Shown piece after piece: positions 7,582 through 16,978 of a stretch of DNA of 25,577 nt. Both the position numbers and the translations under genes were made by a program. The notes below the pieces were generated by a model, which was not told the DNA's origin, searched no databases, and saw only the letters and a list, made by a program, of their open reading frames with translations. Source of the stretch: an uncultured Rikenellaceae bacterium (lineage in GTDB: Bacteria; Bacteroidota; Bacteroidia; Bacteroidales; Rikenellaceae); the NCBI GenBank assembly GCA_947037995.1, contig CAMQUV010000001.1, positions 1 to 25,577 of the forward strand, in the 5' to 3' direction. The number at the start of each line of letters is the position of its first letter. The stretch's first letter is position 1.

Positions 7582-9600
7582 ATGGAAAATAACATACTAC
7601 CAGTAATCGAATCTGACGAATGGCTTAGGCCTGTAGCGAGTGAAATTGAATATCGTCACAACTTATATTTGGATAGAATCCATCAGATTGAGCGTAATTC
7701 TGGGTCGATTTACGACTTTGCAAATGCTCATTTATTTTACGGTGTACGCCGCGACGACCATTTATCTGGTTGGTGGGTTCGTGAGTTCCTACCGGGTGCG
7801 AAGGAAGTGTCTGTTTTCGGAGACTGGAATGACTGGAACAGAGAGCAGTTTTCTATGAAAAAAGATGAGTGGGGAGTGTGGTCTATTTTCTTGACTGACG
7901 AAATTACTAACGGTAAACTTCAGCATAAGAGCCTATTAAAACTAAATATCCTCGGTGCCGATGGTGTGAGAATGGATAGAATTCCTGTCTACATAAAACG
8001 TGTTGTTCAAGACGAAACTACCAAAGATTTTAACGGACAAGTATGGGAGCCGGCCACTAGCTTCGATTGGAGCAAAGACGACTTTATGATGAACTCTATC
8101 GTTACGCCGATAATCTACGAGGCGCATATAGGGATGGCTACGGAGGAGGAAAAAGTGGGGTCGTATGTGGAATTTACAAAAAATATGTTGCCTTATATCA
8201 AGGACCTAGGCTATAATACTGTGCAACTTATGGCGGTAGCGGAACACCCGTACTATGGGAGTTTTGGCTATCACGTTGCAAATTTGTTTGCGCCAAGCTC
8301 ACGATTTGGTACGCCAGAGGAGCTGAAAACGTTGATTAAAGAGGCGCACAACCTTGGATTAGGGGTGATTATGGATGTAGTGCATAGCCATTATGTTAAG
8401 AACACTGCCGAGGGATTCAATAGAATGGATGGTACCGATTTTCTATATTCGCCCGAGGGTGAAAAAGGAAATCAACCTCACTGGGACTCAAAACTTTATA
8501 ATTATGACGAACCTAGAGTGCAACACCTTTTGCTCTCAAATCTAAAATATTGGCTCGAAGAATTTCACTTTGACGGGTTTAGATTCGACGGGGTGACCTC
8601 TATGATTTATCACCATCACGGTTATACCGACTTTGGGTCATACCAATCGTTCTTTGGCGACGGAGTTAATCGGTCGGGAATCACGTACCTTACGCTGGCT
8701 AACAAACTTGTGCACGAGGTGAAACCCGATGCAATTACTATAGCTGAGGAGGTTAGTGGGATGCCGGCGATGACGGCTACTATCACTGACGGAGGAATTG
8801 GGTTTAACTATAGACTAGCGATGGCTATTCCAGATTTCTGGATTAAATATATTAAGGATGTTCCGGACGAACAGTGGAACCTGCAAGAGATGTGGGACGT
8901 TATGAGCAATCGACTTGAATCAACAAAAACTATTGCCTACTGCGAGTCGCACGACCAAGCACTAGTTGGTGACCAAACTATCGCCTTTAGATTGATGGAT
9001 ACTGATATGTATACCGCTATGGCGAAAAACACGCAAAGTATTGTTGTGGATAGAGGGCTGGCGCTTCATAAAATGATTAGACTTATGACTATATCACTCG
9101 GAGGCGATGGGTATATGAACTTTATGGGTAACGAATTTGGACACCCAGAGTGGATTGATTTTCCGCGCGAAGACAATAACTGGAGCTATCAATTCGCACG
9201 AAGACAATGGTCGCTTGCGCAAAATAATGACCTTAAATATGAGTGCCTACTCAAATTTGATAAGGAAATGATTAAACTCGTTAACGATAACTATATCCTG
9301 AATGCTGGGTATGGATACAATCTGCTTAATGATGATAATAATAAAACGGCTGTATTCGAACAAGCAGGGCTGATTTTTGTGCTCAATTGGCACTCGCAAA
9401 ATTCAATTGTTGACTACCTTATGCCCGTACCACTACACGGGAAATATAAAATAATCCTAAACTCGGACGATACAAAATTTGGAGGCTTCGGAAGAATTGA
9501 AGATAATTCCCAATTCTTTACCGTTGACCATAACGGTAAACCGCACATCAAAATCTATAACGTGAATAGAACTGCTATTGTACTCAAATATCAAGACTAA
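7582..9600 (+). CDS. glgB: 1,4-alpha-glucan (glycogen) branching enzyme, eukaryote-like type
   Basis: The enzyme cuts alpha-1,4 chains and re-attaches them through alpha-1,6 bonds during glycogen synthesis in the cytoplasm. The 672-residue protein has an N-terminal CBM48-like domain (about 55-150; FLPGAKEVSVFGDWNDWNRE) and a GH13 barrel. The expected catalytic residues are D336 in FRFDGVTSM (nucleophile), E389 in AEEVSGMPA (acid/base) and D458 in ESHDQALVG. Strings such as YEAHIGMA, GSFGYHVANLFAPSSRFGTPEELK and NFMGNEFGHPEWIDFPREDN are closer to eukaryotic GBE1 (GH13_8) than to Escherichia coli GlgB (GH13_9). An in-frame TTG at 7573 would add three residues, but the ATG at 7582 is the better start. 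The gene stands alone with its own -7 box; miaB follows after 27 bp. No other glycogen gene is in the window. Confidence 0.93.
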   Translation: MENNILPVIESDEWLRPVASEIEYRHNLYLDRIHQIERNSGSIYDFANAHLFYGVRRDDHLSGWWVREFLPGAKEVSVFGDWNDWNREQFSMKKDEWGVWSIFLTDEITNGKLQHKSLLKLNILGADGVRMDRIPVYIKRVVQDETTKDFNGQVWEPATSFDWSKDDFMMNSIVTPIIYEAHIGMATEEEKVGSYVEFTKNMLPYIKDLGYNTVQLMAVAEHPYYGSFGYHVANLFAPSSRFGTPEELKTLIKEAHNLGLGVIMDVVHSHYVKNTAEGFNRMDGTDFLYSPEGEKGNQPHWDSKLYNYDEPRVQHLLLSNLKYWLEEFHFDGFRFDGVTSMIYHHHGYTDFGSYQSFFGDGVNRSGITYLTLANKLVHEVKPDAITIAEEVSGMPAMTATITDGGIGFNYRLAMAIPDFWIKYIKDVPDEQWNLQEMWDVMSNRLESTKTIAYCESHDQALVGDQTIAFRLMDTDMYTAMAKNTQSIVVDRGLALHKMIRLMTISLGGDGYMNFMGNEFGHPEWIDFPREDNNWSYQFARRQWSLAQNNDLKYECLLKFDKEMIKLVNDNYILNAGYGYNLLNDDNNKTAVFEQAGLIFVLNWHSQNSIVDYLMPVPLHGKYKIILNSDDTKFGGFGRIEDNSQFFTVDHNGKPHIKIYNVNRTAIVLKYQD

Positions 9601-9627
9601 TTACGTAGATTTATAAACATAATACTA

Positions 9628-10977
9628 GTGAAGAAAATAAATAGCAAAAGACTCTTCTTTGCAAATAATGCTGGCAAAATATATATCGAAACCTATGGCT
9701 GCCAAATGAATTTTGGCGATAGTGAAGTGGTACTATCTATCCTTAAAAATCACGGATGGGAAATTACCCAACTACCCACGGAAGCTGACCTTATACTTGT
9801 CAATACCTGCGCTATTAGAGATAACGCCGAACTTAGAGTCTGGGGAAGATTGAAAGAACTTAAATTCTATAAAAAGAAAAACCCCGCCCTAATCATTGGA
9901 GTTATCGGTTGTATGGCCGAAAGACTGAAAGAGAAATTGGTCGAAAAAGAAAAAGCCGTCGATATTGTTGTCGGACCAGACGCATATCGTGATATCCAAA
10001 AACTTGTCGCACTCGCCGCGCACGGCAAACTTGCAATCAATACACTACTCTCGCGAGAAGAAACTTATGCCGAAATTGCACCCGTTAGACTCGATAAAAA
10101 TGGCGTCTCGGCATTCGTTAGCATTATGAGAGGATGTAACAATTTCTGCTCGTACTGCGTGGTGCCCTACACTCGAGGTATCGAAAGAAGTAGACCACAC
10201 GACACCATTATTAATGAGGTTAAAGAGCTGATGCTCAACGGATATAAAGAAGTTACACTGCTCGGCCAAAACGTAAATTCATATAAAGATAACGAAATAG
10301 GATTCCCACAACTGCTCGAAATGGTTGCTAACCTTGCGCCAAATCTTCGTGTTAGATTCTCAACATCACACCCCAAAGACCTCTCGGATGATGTCATAAA
10401 TATAATCGCCAAAACACCGAATCTATGTAAAGCTATTCACCTGCCAGCGCAGTCTGGGAGCACCAGAATGCTCGAACTGATGAATAGGAAATATACTAGA
10501 GAATGGTACCTTGAGCGTATCGCTACTATCAAACGTGTTGTCCCAAATTGCTCGGTTACAACCGATATTATAGCCGGATTTTGCTCCGAAACTTTGGAAG
10601 ACCACCTCGATACAATCTCACTTATGAAAGAGGCTGGGTCGGACTTTGCATATATGTATAAGTACTCTATGAGACCCGATACCAAAGCGCACAAAACTAT
10701 GACAGACGACGTTAGCGAAGACGAAAAAACTCGACGACTAAACGAAATCATTGCTACGCAAAGCGCCCTATCACTCGAAAGTAATAAAAGAGATATCGGG
10801 CAAGTATTTGAGGTCCTCGTCGAAGGAGAATCAAAACGCTCTAACCTAAGAATGTATGGCCGTTCGAGCCAAAATAAAGTTGTAGTTTTTGACCGTCTCG
10901 AGACGCAAGTTGGCGACTACGTGATGGTGAAAATTACCAGCTGTACTGGCGCGACACTCCTCGGAGAGCTCGTCTAA
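9628..10977 (+). CDS. miaB: tRNA-2-methylthio-N6-dimethylallyladenosine synthase MiaB
   Basis: MiaB is a radical-SAM methylthiotransferase that adds the methylthio group to i6A37 in tRNAs reading UNN codons. The 449-residue protein has the N-terminal MTTase domain with the three cluster cysteines C25 (YGCQMN), C61 (NTCAIRDNAE) and C95 (GCMAERL). The radical-SAM motif follows as C170-NNF-C174-SY-C177, in GCNNFCSYCVVPYTRG, and a TRAM domain closes the C-terminus (about 385-449). The NTCAIRDNAE string and overall length favour MiaB over RimO or MtaB. The chosen start is GTG at 9628; no upstream ATG exists in the frame before the stop of the branching enzyme gene, and the reading frame is conserved from residue 18 on. 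It probably shares the transcript of the gene before it. Confidence 0.93.
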   Translation: MKKINSKRLFFANNAGKIYIETYGCQMNFGDSEVVLSILKNHGWEITQLPTEADLILVNTCAIRDNAELRVWGRLKELKFYKKKNPALIIGVIGCMAERLKEKLVEKEKAVDIVVGPDAYRDIQKLVALAAHGKLAINTLLSREETYAEIAPVRLDKNGVSAFVSIMRGCNNFCSYCVVPYTRGIERSRPHDTIINEVKELMLNGYKEVTLLGQNVNSYKDNEIGFPQLLEMVANLAPNLRVRFSTSHPKDLSDDVINIIAKTPNLCKAIHLPAQSGSTRMLELMNRKYTREWYLERIATIKRVVPNCSVTTDIIAGFCSETLEDHLDTISLMKEAGSDFAYMYKYSMRPDTKAHKTMTDDVSEDEKTRRLNEIIATQSALSLESNKRDIGQVFEVLVEGESKRSNLRMYGRSSQNKVVVFDRLETQVGDYVMVKITSCTGATLLGELV

Positions 10978-11019
10978 ACGCTGAGCCCAACTAACTCAAA
11001 ACATATCGCGCAAAAGAAA

Positions 11020-11718
11020 TTACGCCCTCGATTTTGGGCAGAAACTGTAGAGAATTGAGGTCGCTATATACAGTAGTATTATGCACGCAGGAATCATATA
11101 TCCTCCGCCTTCAATTGCCAATGCTAGGTAAATTGATAGTGCAATCGCTCCGACTAGAAAAATATAACGTACCGAATTGTCCTTGAATCCTAAGGATTTG
11201 AATTTAAATGAAAACATTCTGATGTTTGCAACTAAAAGCGTTGCGACAATAACGACTGCTATGACGTGCGCGTAGACAGGAAGGTGGGCGGCAGAGATTG
11301 CGTAGCTCGCAAAAAACAGTGCAGCGGCAGGCGTTGGGAGTCCTCGGAATTCGGTTGCTTGGCTCTCGTCGTTATTAAATATAGCAAGTCTCAAAGCCGA
11401 GAAAGCTATGATTAAAAGTGCCAAGTATTTTAGTTCGGGGATTTGGCTTTGGCTCAAAACCATATACATAACAGCTGTTGGGACAGCTCCGAAGCTAACC
11501 ATATCTGCAAGAGAATCGAGGTCTTTGCCGATATTCGAGTAGGCTTTGAGTGTGCGTGCTGCTAGTCCGTCGCAAAAGTCAAATATTGCGGCGATTATTA
11601 CCAGTAGAAATGTTGTTGTGAAATCGCCTTGAAGCGCGTAAGTTAGGGCAATAAAACCCGTTATCACATTGCAGAGTGTCAGTGCGTTGGGAATCCAGCT
11701 ATATAGTCTTTTGTTCAT
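11020..11718 (-). CDS. pssA: CDP-diacylglycerol-serine O-phosphatidyltransferase
   Basis: This membrane enzyme makes phosphatidylserine from CDP-diacylglycerol and serine, the step toward phosphatidylethanolamine. The 232-residue product has the complete CDP-alcohol phosphatidyltransferase signature: D47, D50-G51, A54-R55, G64, D68 and D72, in FDFCDGLAAR and GKDLDSLAD. It also has about six to eight hydrophobic helices. The opening RLYSWIPNALTLCNVITGF and the SFGAVP string just after the signature are typical of bacterial PssA type II. It is the last gene of the long minus-strand run, 41 bp after the DAHP synthase gene, and ends 42 bp from the end of miaB, which converges on it. No phosphatidylserine decarboxylase gene is visible. 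Confidence 0.93.
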   Translation of the reverse strand: MNKRLYSWIPNALTLCNVITGFIALTYALQGDFTTTFLLVIIAAIFDFCDGLAARTLKAYSNIGKDLDSLADMVSFGAVPTAVMYMVLSQSQIPELKYLALLIIAFSALRLAIFNNDESQATEFRGLPTPAAALFFASYAISAAHLPVYAHVIAVVIVATLLVANIRMFSFKFKSLGFKDNSVRYIFLVGAIALSIYLALAIEGGGYMIPACIILLYIATSILYSFCPKSRA

Positions 11719-11759
11719 TTTATGATTCTGTATTATATTAGTATTATAAATATTTTGGG

Positions 11760-12806
11760 TTAGATTTTTTCGCTCATAATTTTGCGTTGGTGTCTTATAC
11801 TTTCGGCGTGCATAGCGTTGAGGAGGTCTCTTATAAATTCGTCAGAGAGCCCTAGTTGTTCGGACTTCTGCATTGTTTCGCGAACGATTTTATCCCATCT
11901 ACCTGGTTGGTAAATTGCCACAGCAGCAGCTCTTTTTGCGGTTCCAATTCGTTCGGCCATTTTCATTCTATTGGCTAGTATTTGTAGGACTTCGGCATCG
12001 CTTTGGTCGATATAGTCTCTGTATCGTTCGATTTTGAGTATGTAGTTTGGCTCCTGAGTATCGCCTTGTCTCCAGTCGATATTATCCAGTATAATGTTGA
12101 GTTCCTCGGGCGTAAGCTGTTGGTTCTTATCGCTGAGTGCCTCACAGGGTTTGTTGTGAGATTCAATGATAAGACCGTCATACGATAGGTCGGCGGCCTC
12201 TTGACATAGCCCTGCGATGAGTTTTTTTTTGCCAGCCATATGTGAGGGGTCGCATATCATTGGGATTTGTGGGTGTCGTTCGCGCATTTCTACGGCGATA
12301 TGCCACATAGGTGGGTTTCGGTATGTTACGGGAGTGTAGCTCGAGAATCCTCGGTGTATAAGTGTAATGTCCTCAATGCCAGATTTTTGTAAGCGTTCAA
12401 CCGCTCCGCTCCATAGGTTTATATCTGGATTTATTGGGTTTTTTATCATTACTTTTTTCCCCGAGCCTCTGAGTGCGTCAGCGATTTCTTGAACAGTAAA
12501 CGGGTTGACGGTGGAGCGTGCTCCTATCCAAAGTATATCGATATTGTGTTTGAGTGCAAGTTCGACGTGCATAGAATTAGCCACTTCGATTGCAACGGGT
12601 AGGTTGGTGAGTTCGGAGGCTTTTTTGAGCCACGGCAGCGCCTCTTCGCCGCGTCCTTCAAAGCACCCTGGTTTGGTGCGTGGTTTCCATACGCCCGCTC
12701 TAAGTGCTGTGATTTTGCCTGTGGCAGCTAGTAGTTGGGCGGTATTGATGAGTTGTTCTTCACTTTCCGCGCTACAAGGTCCGGCTATAATAATTGGTGT
12801 TTTCAT
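11760..12806 (-). CDS. bifunctional DAHP synthase / chorismate mutase
   Basis: The protein catalyses the first step of the shikimate pathway (phosphoenolpyruvate plus erythrose-4-phosphate to DAHP) and, with its C-terminal domain, the conversion of chorismate to prephenate. The N-terminal 1-250 residues form the type I (KDSA-like) barrel: IIIAGPCSAESEEQL at 5-19, LRAGVWKPRT at 35-44, and ICDPSHMAGKK at 184-194. Residues about 257-345 are an AroQ-type chorismate mutase helix bundle (IERYRDYIDQSDAEVLQILANR). This order is known in Bacteroidetes. The start ATG at 12806 gives 348 residues; an ATG 30 bp upstream would add a ten-residue tail unlike the family. Prephenate dehydrogenase and dehydratase genes, often neighbours in Bacteroidetes, are absent here. 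Confidence 0.92.
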   Translation of the reverse strand: MKTPIIIAGPCSAESEEQLINTAQLLAATGKITALRAGVWKPRTKPGCFEGRGEEALPWLKKASELTNLPVAIEVANSMHVELALKHNIDILWIGARSTVNPFTVQEIADALRGSGKKVMIKNPINPDINLWSGAVERLQKSGIEDITLIHRGFSSYTPVTYRNPPMWHIAVEMRERHPQIPMICDPSHMAGKKKLIAGLCQEAADLSYDGLIIESHNKPCEALSDKNQQLTPEELNIILDNIDWRQGDTQEPNYILKIERYRDYIDQSDAEVLQILANRMKMAERIGTAKRAAAVAIYQPGRWDKIVRETMQKSEQLGLSDEFIRDLLNAMHAESIRHQRKIMSEKI

Positions 12807-12848
12807 AAGGTGCAAATAATATATATTATTGGGCAATTCAAAGTATAT

Positions 12849-14759
12849 TTACTCTTCTTTGCGGGCTGGGTATGCTATTCTACCGTGGTAGATATTGTTG
12901 AGTTTTTGTTTAAAGAACGTTTTGACCTGTCCTACTTCGGCAAAAGTCAGTTCGCTATTATTGAGCAGTCCTTCTCGGATTTGCGTATCAATAATTTTAT
13001 CGACAAGTTTCTCGAGCGGCTCTTTTTCGTACGATGGGAGCGACCTCGAAGCTGCCTCGACCGAATCGGCCATCATACATATAGATGTCTCTTTCGATTT
13101 CGGATTAACCCCGGGGTATCTAAAATCGCTTTCATTGACTTCTGCTTGACCATTTTGTTTGGCAAGTTCGAGTGCTTTGGAGTAGAAGAAGAATATTAAC
13201 GAATTTCCGTGATGCTGTTCGATAAAGTCAATTATTATTTGAGGAATCCCCTGTTTGCGCGCAATTTCGGCGCCGTCGGTTACGTGCGCTTTGATAAGTT
13301 CGGCACTTTGCAGGGGCATTAGGTCGTTGTGAGGATTGAACGAGCCGCTTAGGTTTTCGGCATAATAGAATGGGTTTTGCATTTTGCCAATATCGTGATA
13401 GAGTGCTCCGCATCTTGCAAGAAGTGGTTTTGCACCTATTGCCGCGGCTGCTCCCTCTGCTAGATTTGCAACTTGTAGGGTATGCTGGAATGTTCCGGGC
13501 GCCTTTTGTGCGAGGTTGAGTAGTAGTTTTTGATTTGTGTCCGATAGCTCTAGTAGTGTTAGGTCGGAGACAAATTTGAACAGTTTTTCTATTAAATAAA
13601 CCGCTTGGTACATTGCCAGAAGTGCAAGGTTGTTAACTATTAGATAGATTATATTGTAGGCTGTGTCCATTGACAGAGAGGCGCTTGCTGTAAGCTCGAC
13701 CGCTATGACCGTTGCCATTTCGACCGCAAAAATTGCACCGATAGCCTTAAAGAAGTCGGCTCTATGGTAGATGTTGCGCATCATATATATGGCGACCATC
13801 CCGGCGAGGAAGTTGATTAGCACGAACTCAGTTGGATTTTGTACGAACAGCGAGCAAATTAGTGTGATAGAAAGGTTGCCATAAACTGCGACTCTCAGGT
13901 TGAAGAACATCAATAGATATACGGCGACAATTGGTAGGGGGACTACTAGGGGGCTTATTCGGTCGAATTGCAATGAAAGCGCGACCATTCCGACAACTAA
14001 TAGGTAGAGCAGGAATGTGAAAACTAGCGGTTTGAAGGGGTCGTTTTTTCTGAATCCATCTATGCGTCGTAAGAATGCTATATTGACCAGAAGTATCATT
14101 AGGACTACCAAGAAACGCCCCAGAGTGCTCCATATCCAAGCCGATTGGCTGCCTACGCGTTGGTGGTAAATACCTAAGTATGAGTCGAGTAGTAGTTTTT
14201 TTGGTTGGTCAATCAGTTCGTTGTTCGCGATTAGTATTTCACCCGCTCTCACTATTCCTCGAGTATTCGACAGCTCCTTGAGTTCGTCGTGTTTGAAGGC
14301 GTTGTTGAGCTCCTCGTCATAGACAAGGTTGGCCACAACGCGCGTTTGCGCTTCGATTGCACGCAGTGTATCTATTGCTGAGTTGGTCGAGTAGACCTCT
14401 ATCGTAGGAACCGTTTTTAGGTCGTTACCATTGACAATCCTTATGTTGTTATTTTGGTTTTTGTCCCATTCGCTTTGTTGGAGAACCCCCCTGTGATATA
14501 TCTCTTGGAGTTTCGGGGATGCTTTAGCCGCAAAAAGCGTATCAAGGCGATAAACCGGTGTGTAAGAGCTATTTATCTTTTCGGTGTCGCTCTCGATTTG
14601 TTTCCTAGTTTTGAGTATAGGGACGTCGAACGGTGCTATCAGCGTAGGGCGTTCCCACACCTGTCCCAGTTTTGTGCTGAGTCCACTTAGACCCTCAAAA
14701 GGTAACAGTGCCGTGATTATTACGGCTGTTAATATTAGCAGAACGGTACGTTTTAGCAT
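12849..14759 (-). CDS. pgpH: 7TM-HD family phosphohydrolase, PgpH-type c-di-AMP phosphodiesterase
   Basis: Proteins of this family degrade the second messenger cyclic di-AMP at the inner membrane. The 636-residue protein has an N-terminal signal-anchor helix (about 5-22), an extracytoplasmic 7TMR-HDED domain (about 30-205), and a block of about seven membrane helices (about 212-390). The HD domain at about 415-575 shows the likely metal ligands H426 (APGTFQHTLQV), H455-D456 (GALYHDIGK), H477 (FNPHNDL), H491 (KAHVTDG), H516-H517 (EQHHGNS) and D565 (MMADSVEAA). The length is below the 700-plus residues of Listeria PgpH, mainly from a shorter outer domain. It lies between the GH92 gene (21 bp) and the DAHP synthase gene (42 bp). 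Function is by family; c-di-AMP activity has not been read from the sequence itself. Confidence 0.88.
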   Translation of the reverse strand: MLKRTVLLILTAVIITALLPFEGLSGLSTKLGQVWERPTLIAPFDVPILKTRKQIESDTEKINSSYTPVYRLDTLFAAKASPKLQEIYHRGVLQQSEWDKNQNNNIRIVNGNDLKTVPTIEVYSTNSAIDTLRAIEAQTRVVANLVYDEELNNAFKHDELKELSNTRGIVRAGEILIANNELIDQPKKLLLDSYLGIYHQRVGSQSAWIWSTLGRFLVVLMILLVNIAFLRRIDGFRKNDPFKPLVFTFLLYLLVVGMVALSLQFDRISPLVVPLPIVAVYLLMFFNLRVAVYGNLSITLICSLFVQNPTEFVLINFLAGMVAIYMMRNIYHRADFFKAIGAIFAVEMATVIAVELTASASLSMDTAYNIIYLIVNNLALLAMYQAVYLIEKLFKFVSDLTLLELSDTNQKLLLNLAQKAPGTFQHTLQVANLAEGAAAAIGAKPLLARCGALYHDIGKMQNPFYYAENLSGSFNPHNDLMPLQSAELIKAHVTDGAEIARKQGIPQIIIDFIEQHHGNSLIFFFYSKALELAKQNGQAEVNESDFRYPGVNPKSKETSICMMADSVEAASRSLPSYEKEPLEKLVDKIIDTQIREGLLNNSELTFAEVGQVKTFFKQKLNNIYHGRIAYPARKEE

Positions 14760-14780
14760 AGCATTTATATTGTTTAAAGT

Positions 14781-16943
14781 TTAGAAGAAAAATTCTAGTG
14801 TCGCTCCACTTTGCAACTCATCAAATGTGATGTAGCGACGTTCGAGCTTTGTGCCATTAAGGCGAATCTCTTTCGGGTTATAAGTTTCATCCGTAAGGCC
14901 GTGCGCCAGAACAGTGAACTTATTACCATTAGGCATAGTCATTACAGTTTTGGGGTTAATTGGCACTCCCAATTCGTATTTCATTGATGCTGGGTCTTGT
15001 GGATATATACCCATTGCCGAGAAGACATACCACGCTGACATTTGCCCGCAATCCTCATTTCCGCACAATCCGTCGGGGGTATTGCGATACAATTGTGTCA
15101 TAATAGTATGCAAGTATTTGTCCATTTTCCCCGGGTTTTCAGTATAGTTATACAGGTATGCAAAGTGATGCGAGGGTTCGTTGCCCTGAACATATTGCCC
15201 TATCATTCCAGTAGAAAATATCGGTAAACTATCGTTGTTGGCAACTTTGTACTCAAACATATCATCGAGCGCCGTTTCAAACTCTTTTGCCCCGCCAAAC
15301 ATATCGCGCAGTGCCTCGGGCTCTTGTTGGACAGTAAATCTGTAGTGCCAAGCGTTACTTTCTGTAAAATGAGTAGTGTAAGTATCAGGGTTAAAGTCTT
15401 TCAACCATTTTCCGTCCGTGTCTTTCGGTTGGAAAAATCCCGTCTCGGCGTTAAACAAATTCTTGTAAAAACGTCCGCGCTCATAAAAAGTCTCTGCTAT
15501 CTCTTTCTCGCCCATTTTCTCAGCCATCTTTGCGATACAGTAGTCGTCATAAGCATACTCTAACGTTATAGATACGCTTTCGCCGTGGGTTTGTGCTGGT
15601 ATATATCCCAGTTTCTTGTACTCACCTATTGCGCGATAGTCGTCCCTATTAGCCGTTTTGACCATAGCGTTCAGCGCGCGAACAGTGTCCATCGGAATAC
15701 CTTTGAGATAGGCCTCGACAATTACTGGAACCGAGTGGTAACCTATCATCATATCTGTTTCGCCTGCCCACATATTCCATACCGGCAGGGCTCCGCTTTG
15801 TTCGGCGAAGACTATCATTGATTCGACCATATCCTCAGTTCTCTCAGGGTGCATAAGCGTTAGCAACGGGTGCTCGGCTCTGTATGTATCCCACAGCGAG
15901 AAAGTAGAGTAGTTATTAAAGTCAGCCTCGTGCACTTTGTAATCGGCTCCGAGGTAGCTTTTATCCATATTATTATAGAGCACTGGTGCGAGCATCGTGC
16001 GGTAAAGTGCCGTGTAAAAGACAGTTAACCTATCCGTAGATGGATTTTCGACCTCTATTTTTGATAGTTGCGTGTTCCACTTTTTTTCGACCTCAGCTCT
16101 CACCGTTTCAAAATCTTTGCCCTCAATCTCTGCCATATTTTTATGTGCACTCGCCACCGACGTTGGCGATATTGCCGTTCTTACCTCTATCGCTTCGCCC
16201 TGCTCGGTTGTGAAGAAGAATGACGCGTTGTGGTTCTTGATATTATTGTATTTAGCAACTTTGTGTTTAGTATATAATGTGTCTACTACACTGGTGTTAA
16301 ATGGTTTAGAGAATTTGGTGACGAAATATACTCGTTGGTCTTGCGCCCATCCCTCACTCATTCGGTAGCCTTCGATAGTTTGGTTATCGACGATTTTTAT
16401 GTCGGAGCCCATAGGGTAGTCCCAGTTCATATGTTTGGCTAGGTTGAGTGCTATCATAGCGCTGTCGTTTTTCGGGAAGGTGTATTTTTGTACTCCGCAT
16501 CTTTCGGTGGCGGTTAGTTCAACATTAATTCCGTATGTTTCGAGCATTACTCTATAGTATCCTGCGTGTGCCTGCTCGTTTTTGTGCGAGAAAGTTGAGT
16601 GGAGTCCAAGTTCGCCTTTTGCGATTTTGTATGGTGCTACCGCAGGCATAAATGAAATGTCGTAAAGGTCGCCAGCGCCAGTTCCGCTTAGATGTGTGTG
16701 TGAGAAACCTGCAATAGTTGTGTCGGGGTACGAGTAGCCCGAGATACGGTACCATCCGCTTTGTCCTGAATCGGGCGAAAGTTGCACCAATCCGAATGGT
16801 GATTGCGCACCCGGATAAACGTTGCCGGGGCCTTCGGTTCCGATAAATGGATTGACCAATTCGGCCAGGTTACGGCTTTTTGGCTCAGTGCAGCCCGCTA
16901 AAAGTAGAGTCACAAGTAGTGCCCAAATAATGTTGTTTTTCAT
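14781..16943 (-). CDS. GH92 exo-alpha-mannosidase, lipoprotein
   Basis: Glycoside hydrolase family 92 members are calcium-dependent, inverting exo-alpha-mannosidases that trim mannose from yeast mannan or host N-glycans. The 720-residue product opens with a lipoprotein signal (MKNNIIWALLVTLLLAGC, lipobox LAGC, lipidated C18), so it is exported and membrane-anchored. Family blocks are VNPFIGTEGPGNVYPGAQSP (30-49), FSHTHLSGTGAGDLYDISFMP (80-100), LWDTYRAEHPLLTL (350-363) and HFTESNAWHYRF (525-536), with E528 matching the family general acid. GNEDCGQMSAWYVFSAMG (628-645) carries the acidic base candidates. The start at 16943 was chosen because it opens the signal peptide; nine more codons upstream are in frame. 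It lies between an ABC permease and pgpH, outside any SusC/SusD locus. The exact mannose linkage cannot be predicted. Confidence 0.92.
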   Translation of the reverse strand: MKNNIIWALLVTLLLAGCTEPKSRNLAELVNPFIGTEGPGNVYPGAQSPFGLVQLSPDSGQSGWYRISGYSYPDTTIAGFSHTHLSGTGAGDLYDISFMPAVAPYKIAKGELGLHSTFSHKNEQAHAGYYRVMLETYGINVELTATERCGVQKYTFPKNDSAMIALNLAKHMNWDYPMGSDIKIVDNQTIEGYRMSEGWAQDQRVYFVTKFSKPFNTSVVDTLYTKHKVAKYNNIKNHNASFFFTTEQGEAIEVRTAISPTSVASAHKNMAEIEGKDFETVRAEVEKKWNTQLSKIEVENPSTDRLTVFYTALYRTMLAPVLYNNMDKSYLGADYKVHEADFNNYSTFSLWDTYRAEHPLLTLMHPERTEDMVESMIVFAEQSGALPVWNMWAGETDMMIGYHSVPVIVEAYLKGIPMDTVRALNAMVKTANRDDYRAIGEYKKLGYIPAQTHGESVSITLEYAYDDYCIAKMAEKMGEKEIAETFYERGRFYKNLFNAETGFFQPKDTDGKWLKDFNPDTYTTHFTESNAWHYRFTVQQEPEALRDMFGGAKEFETALDDMFEYKVANNDSLPIFSTGMIGQYVQGNEPSHHFAYLYNYTENPGKMDKYLHTIMTQLYRNTPDGLCGNEDCGQMSAWYVFSAMGIYPQDPASMKYELGVPINPKTVMTMPNGNKFTVLAHGLTDETYNPKEIRLNGTKLERRYITFDELQSGATLEFFF

Positions 16944-16978
16944 CTTTATATTTCTTTTATTTATTATCATCTATCTTA

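Noticed and set aside
10978..11019. Convergent junction as the replication terminus
   Set aside because: Genes converge here, but I saw no dif-like site and did not have a reliable GC-skew calculation; cumulative skew over the full chromosome would decide.
11024..11039. GCCC/GGGC stem at the miaB-pssA junction as a bidirectional terminator
   Set aside because: Only four pairs, no T-run on either side, and it lies within the last codons of pssA.
12735..13199. 154-codon plus-strand ORF across the DAHP synthase and pgpH genes
   Set aside because: It overlaps two well-supported minus-strand genes and shows no domain; it is an antisense shadow.
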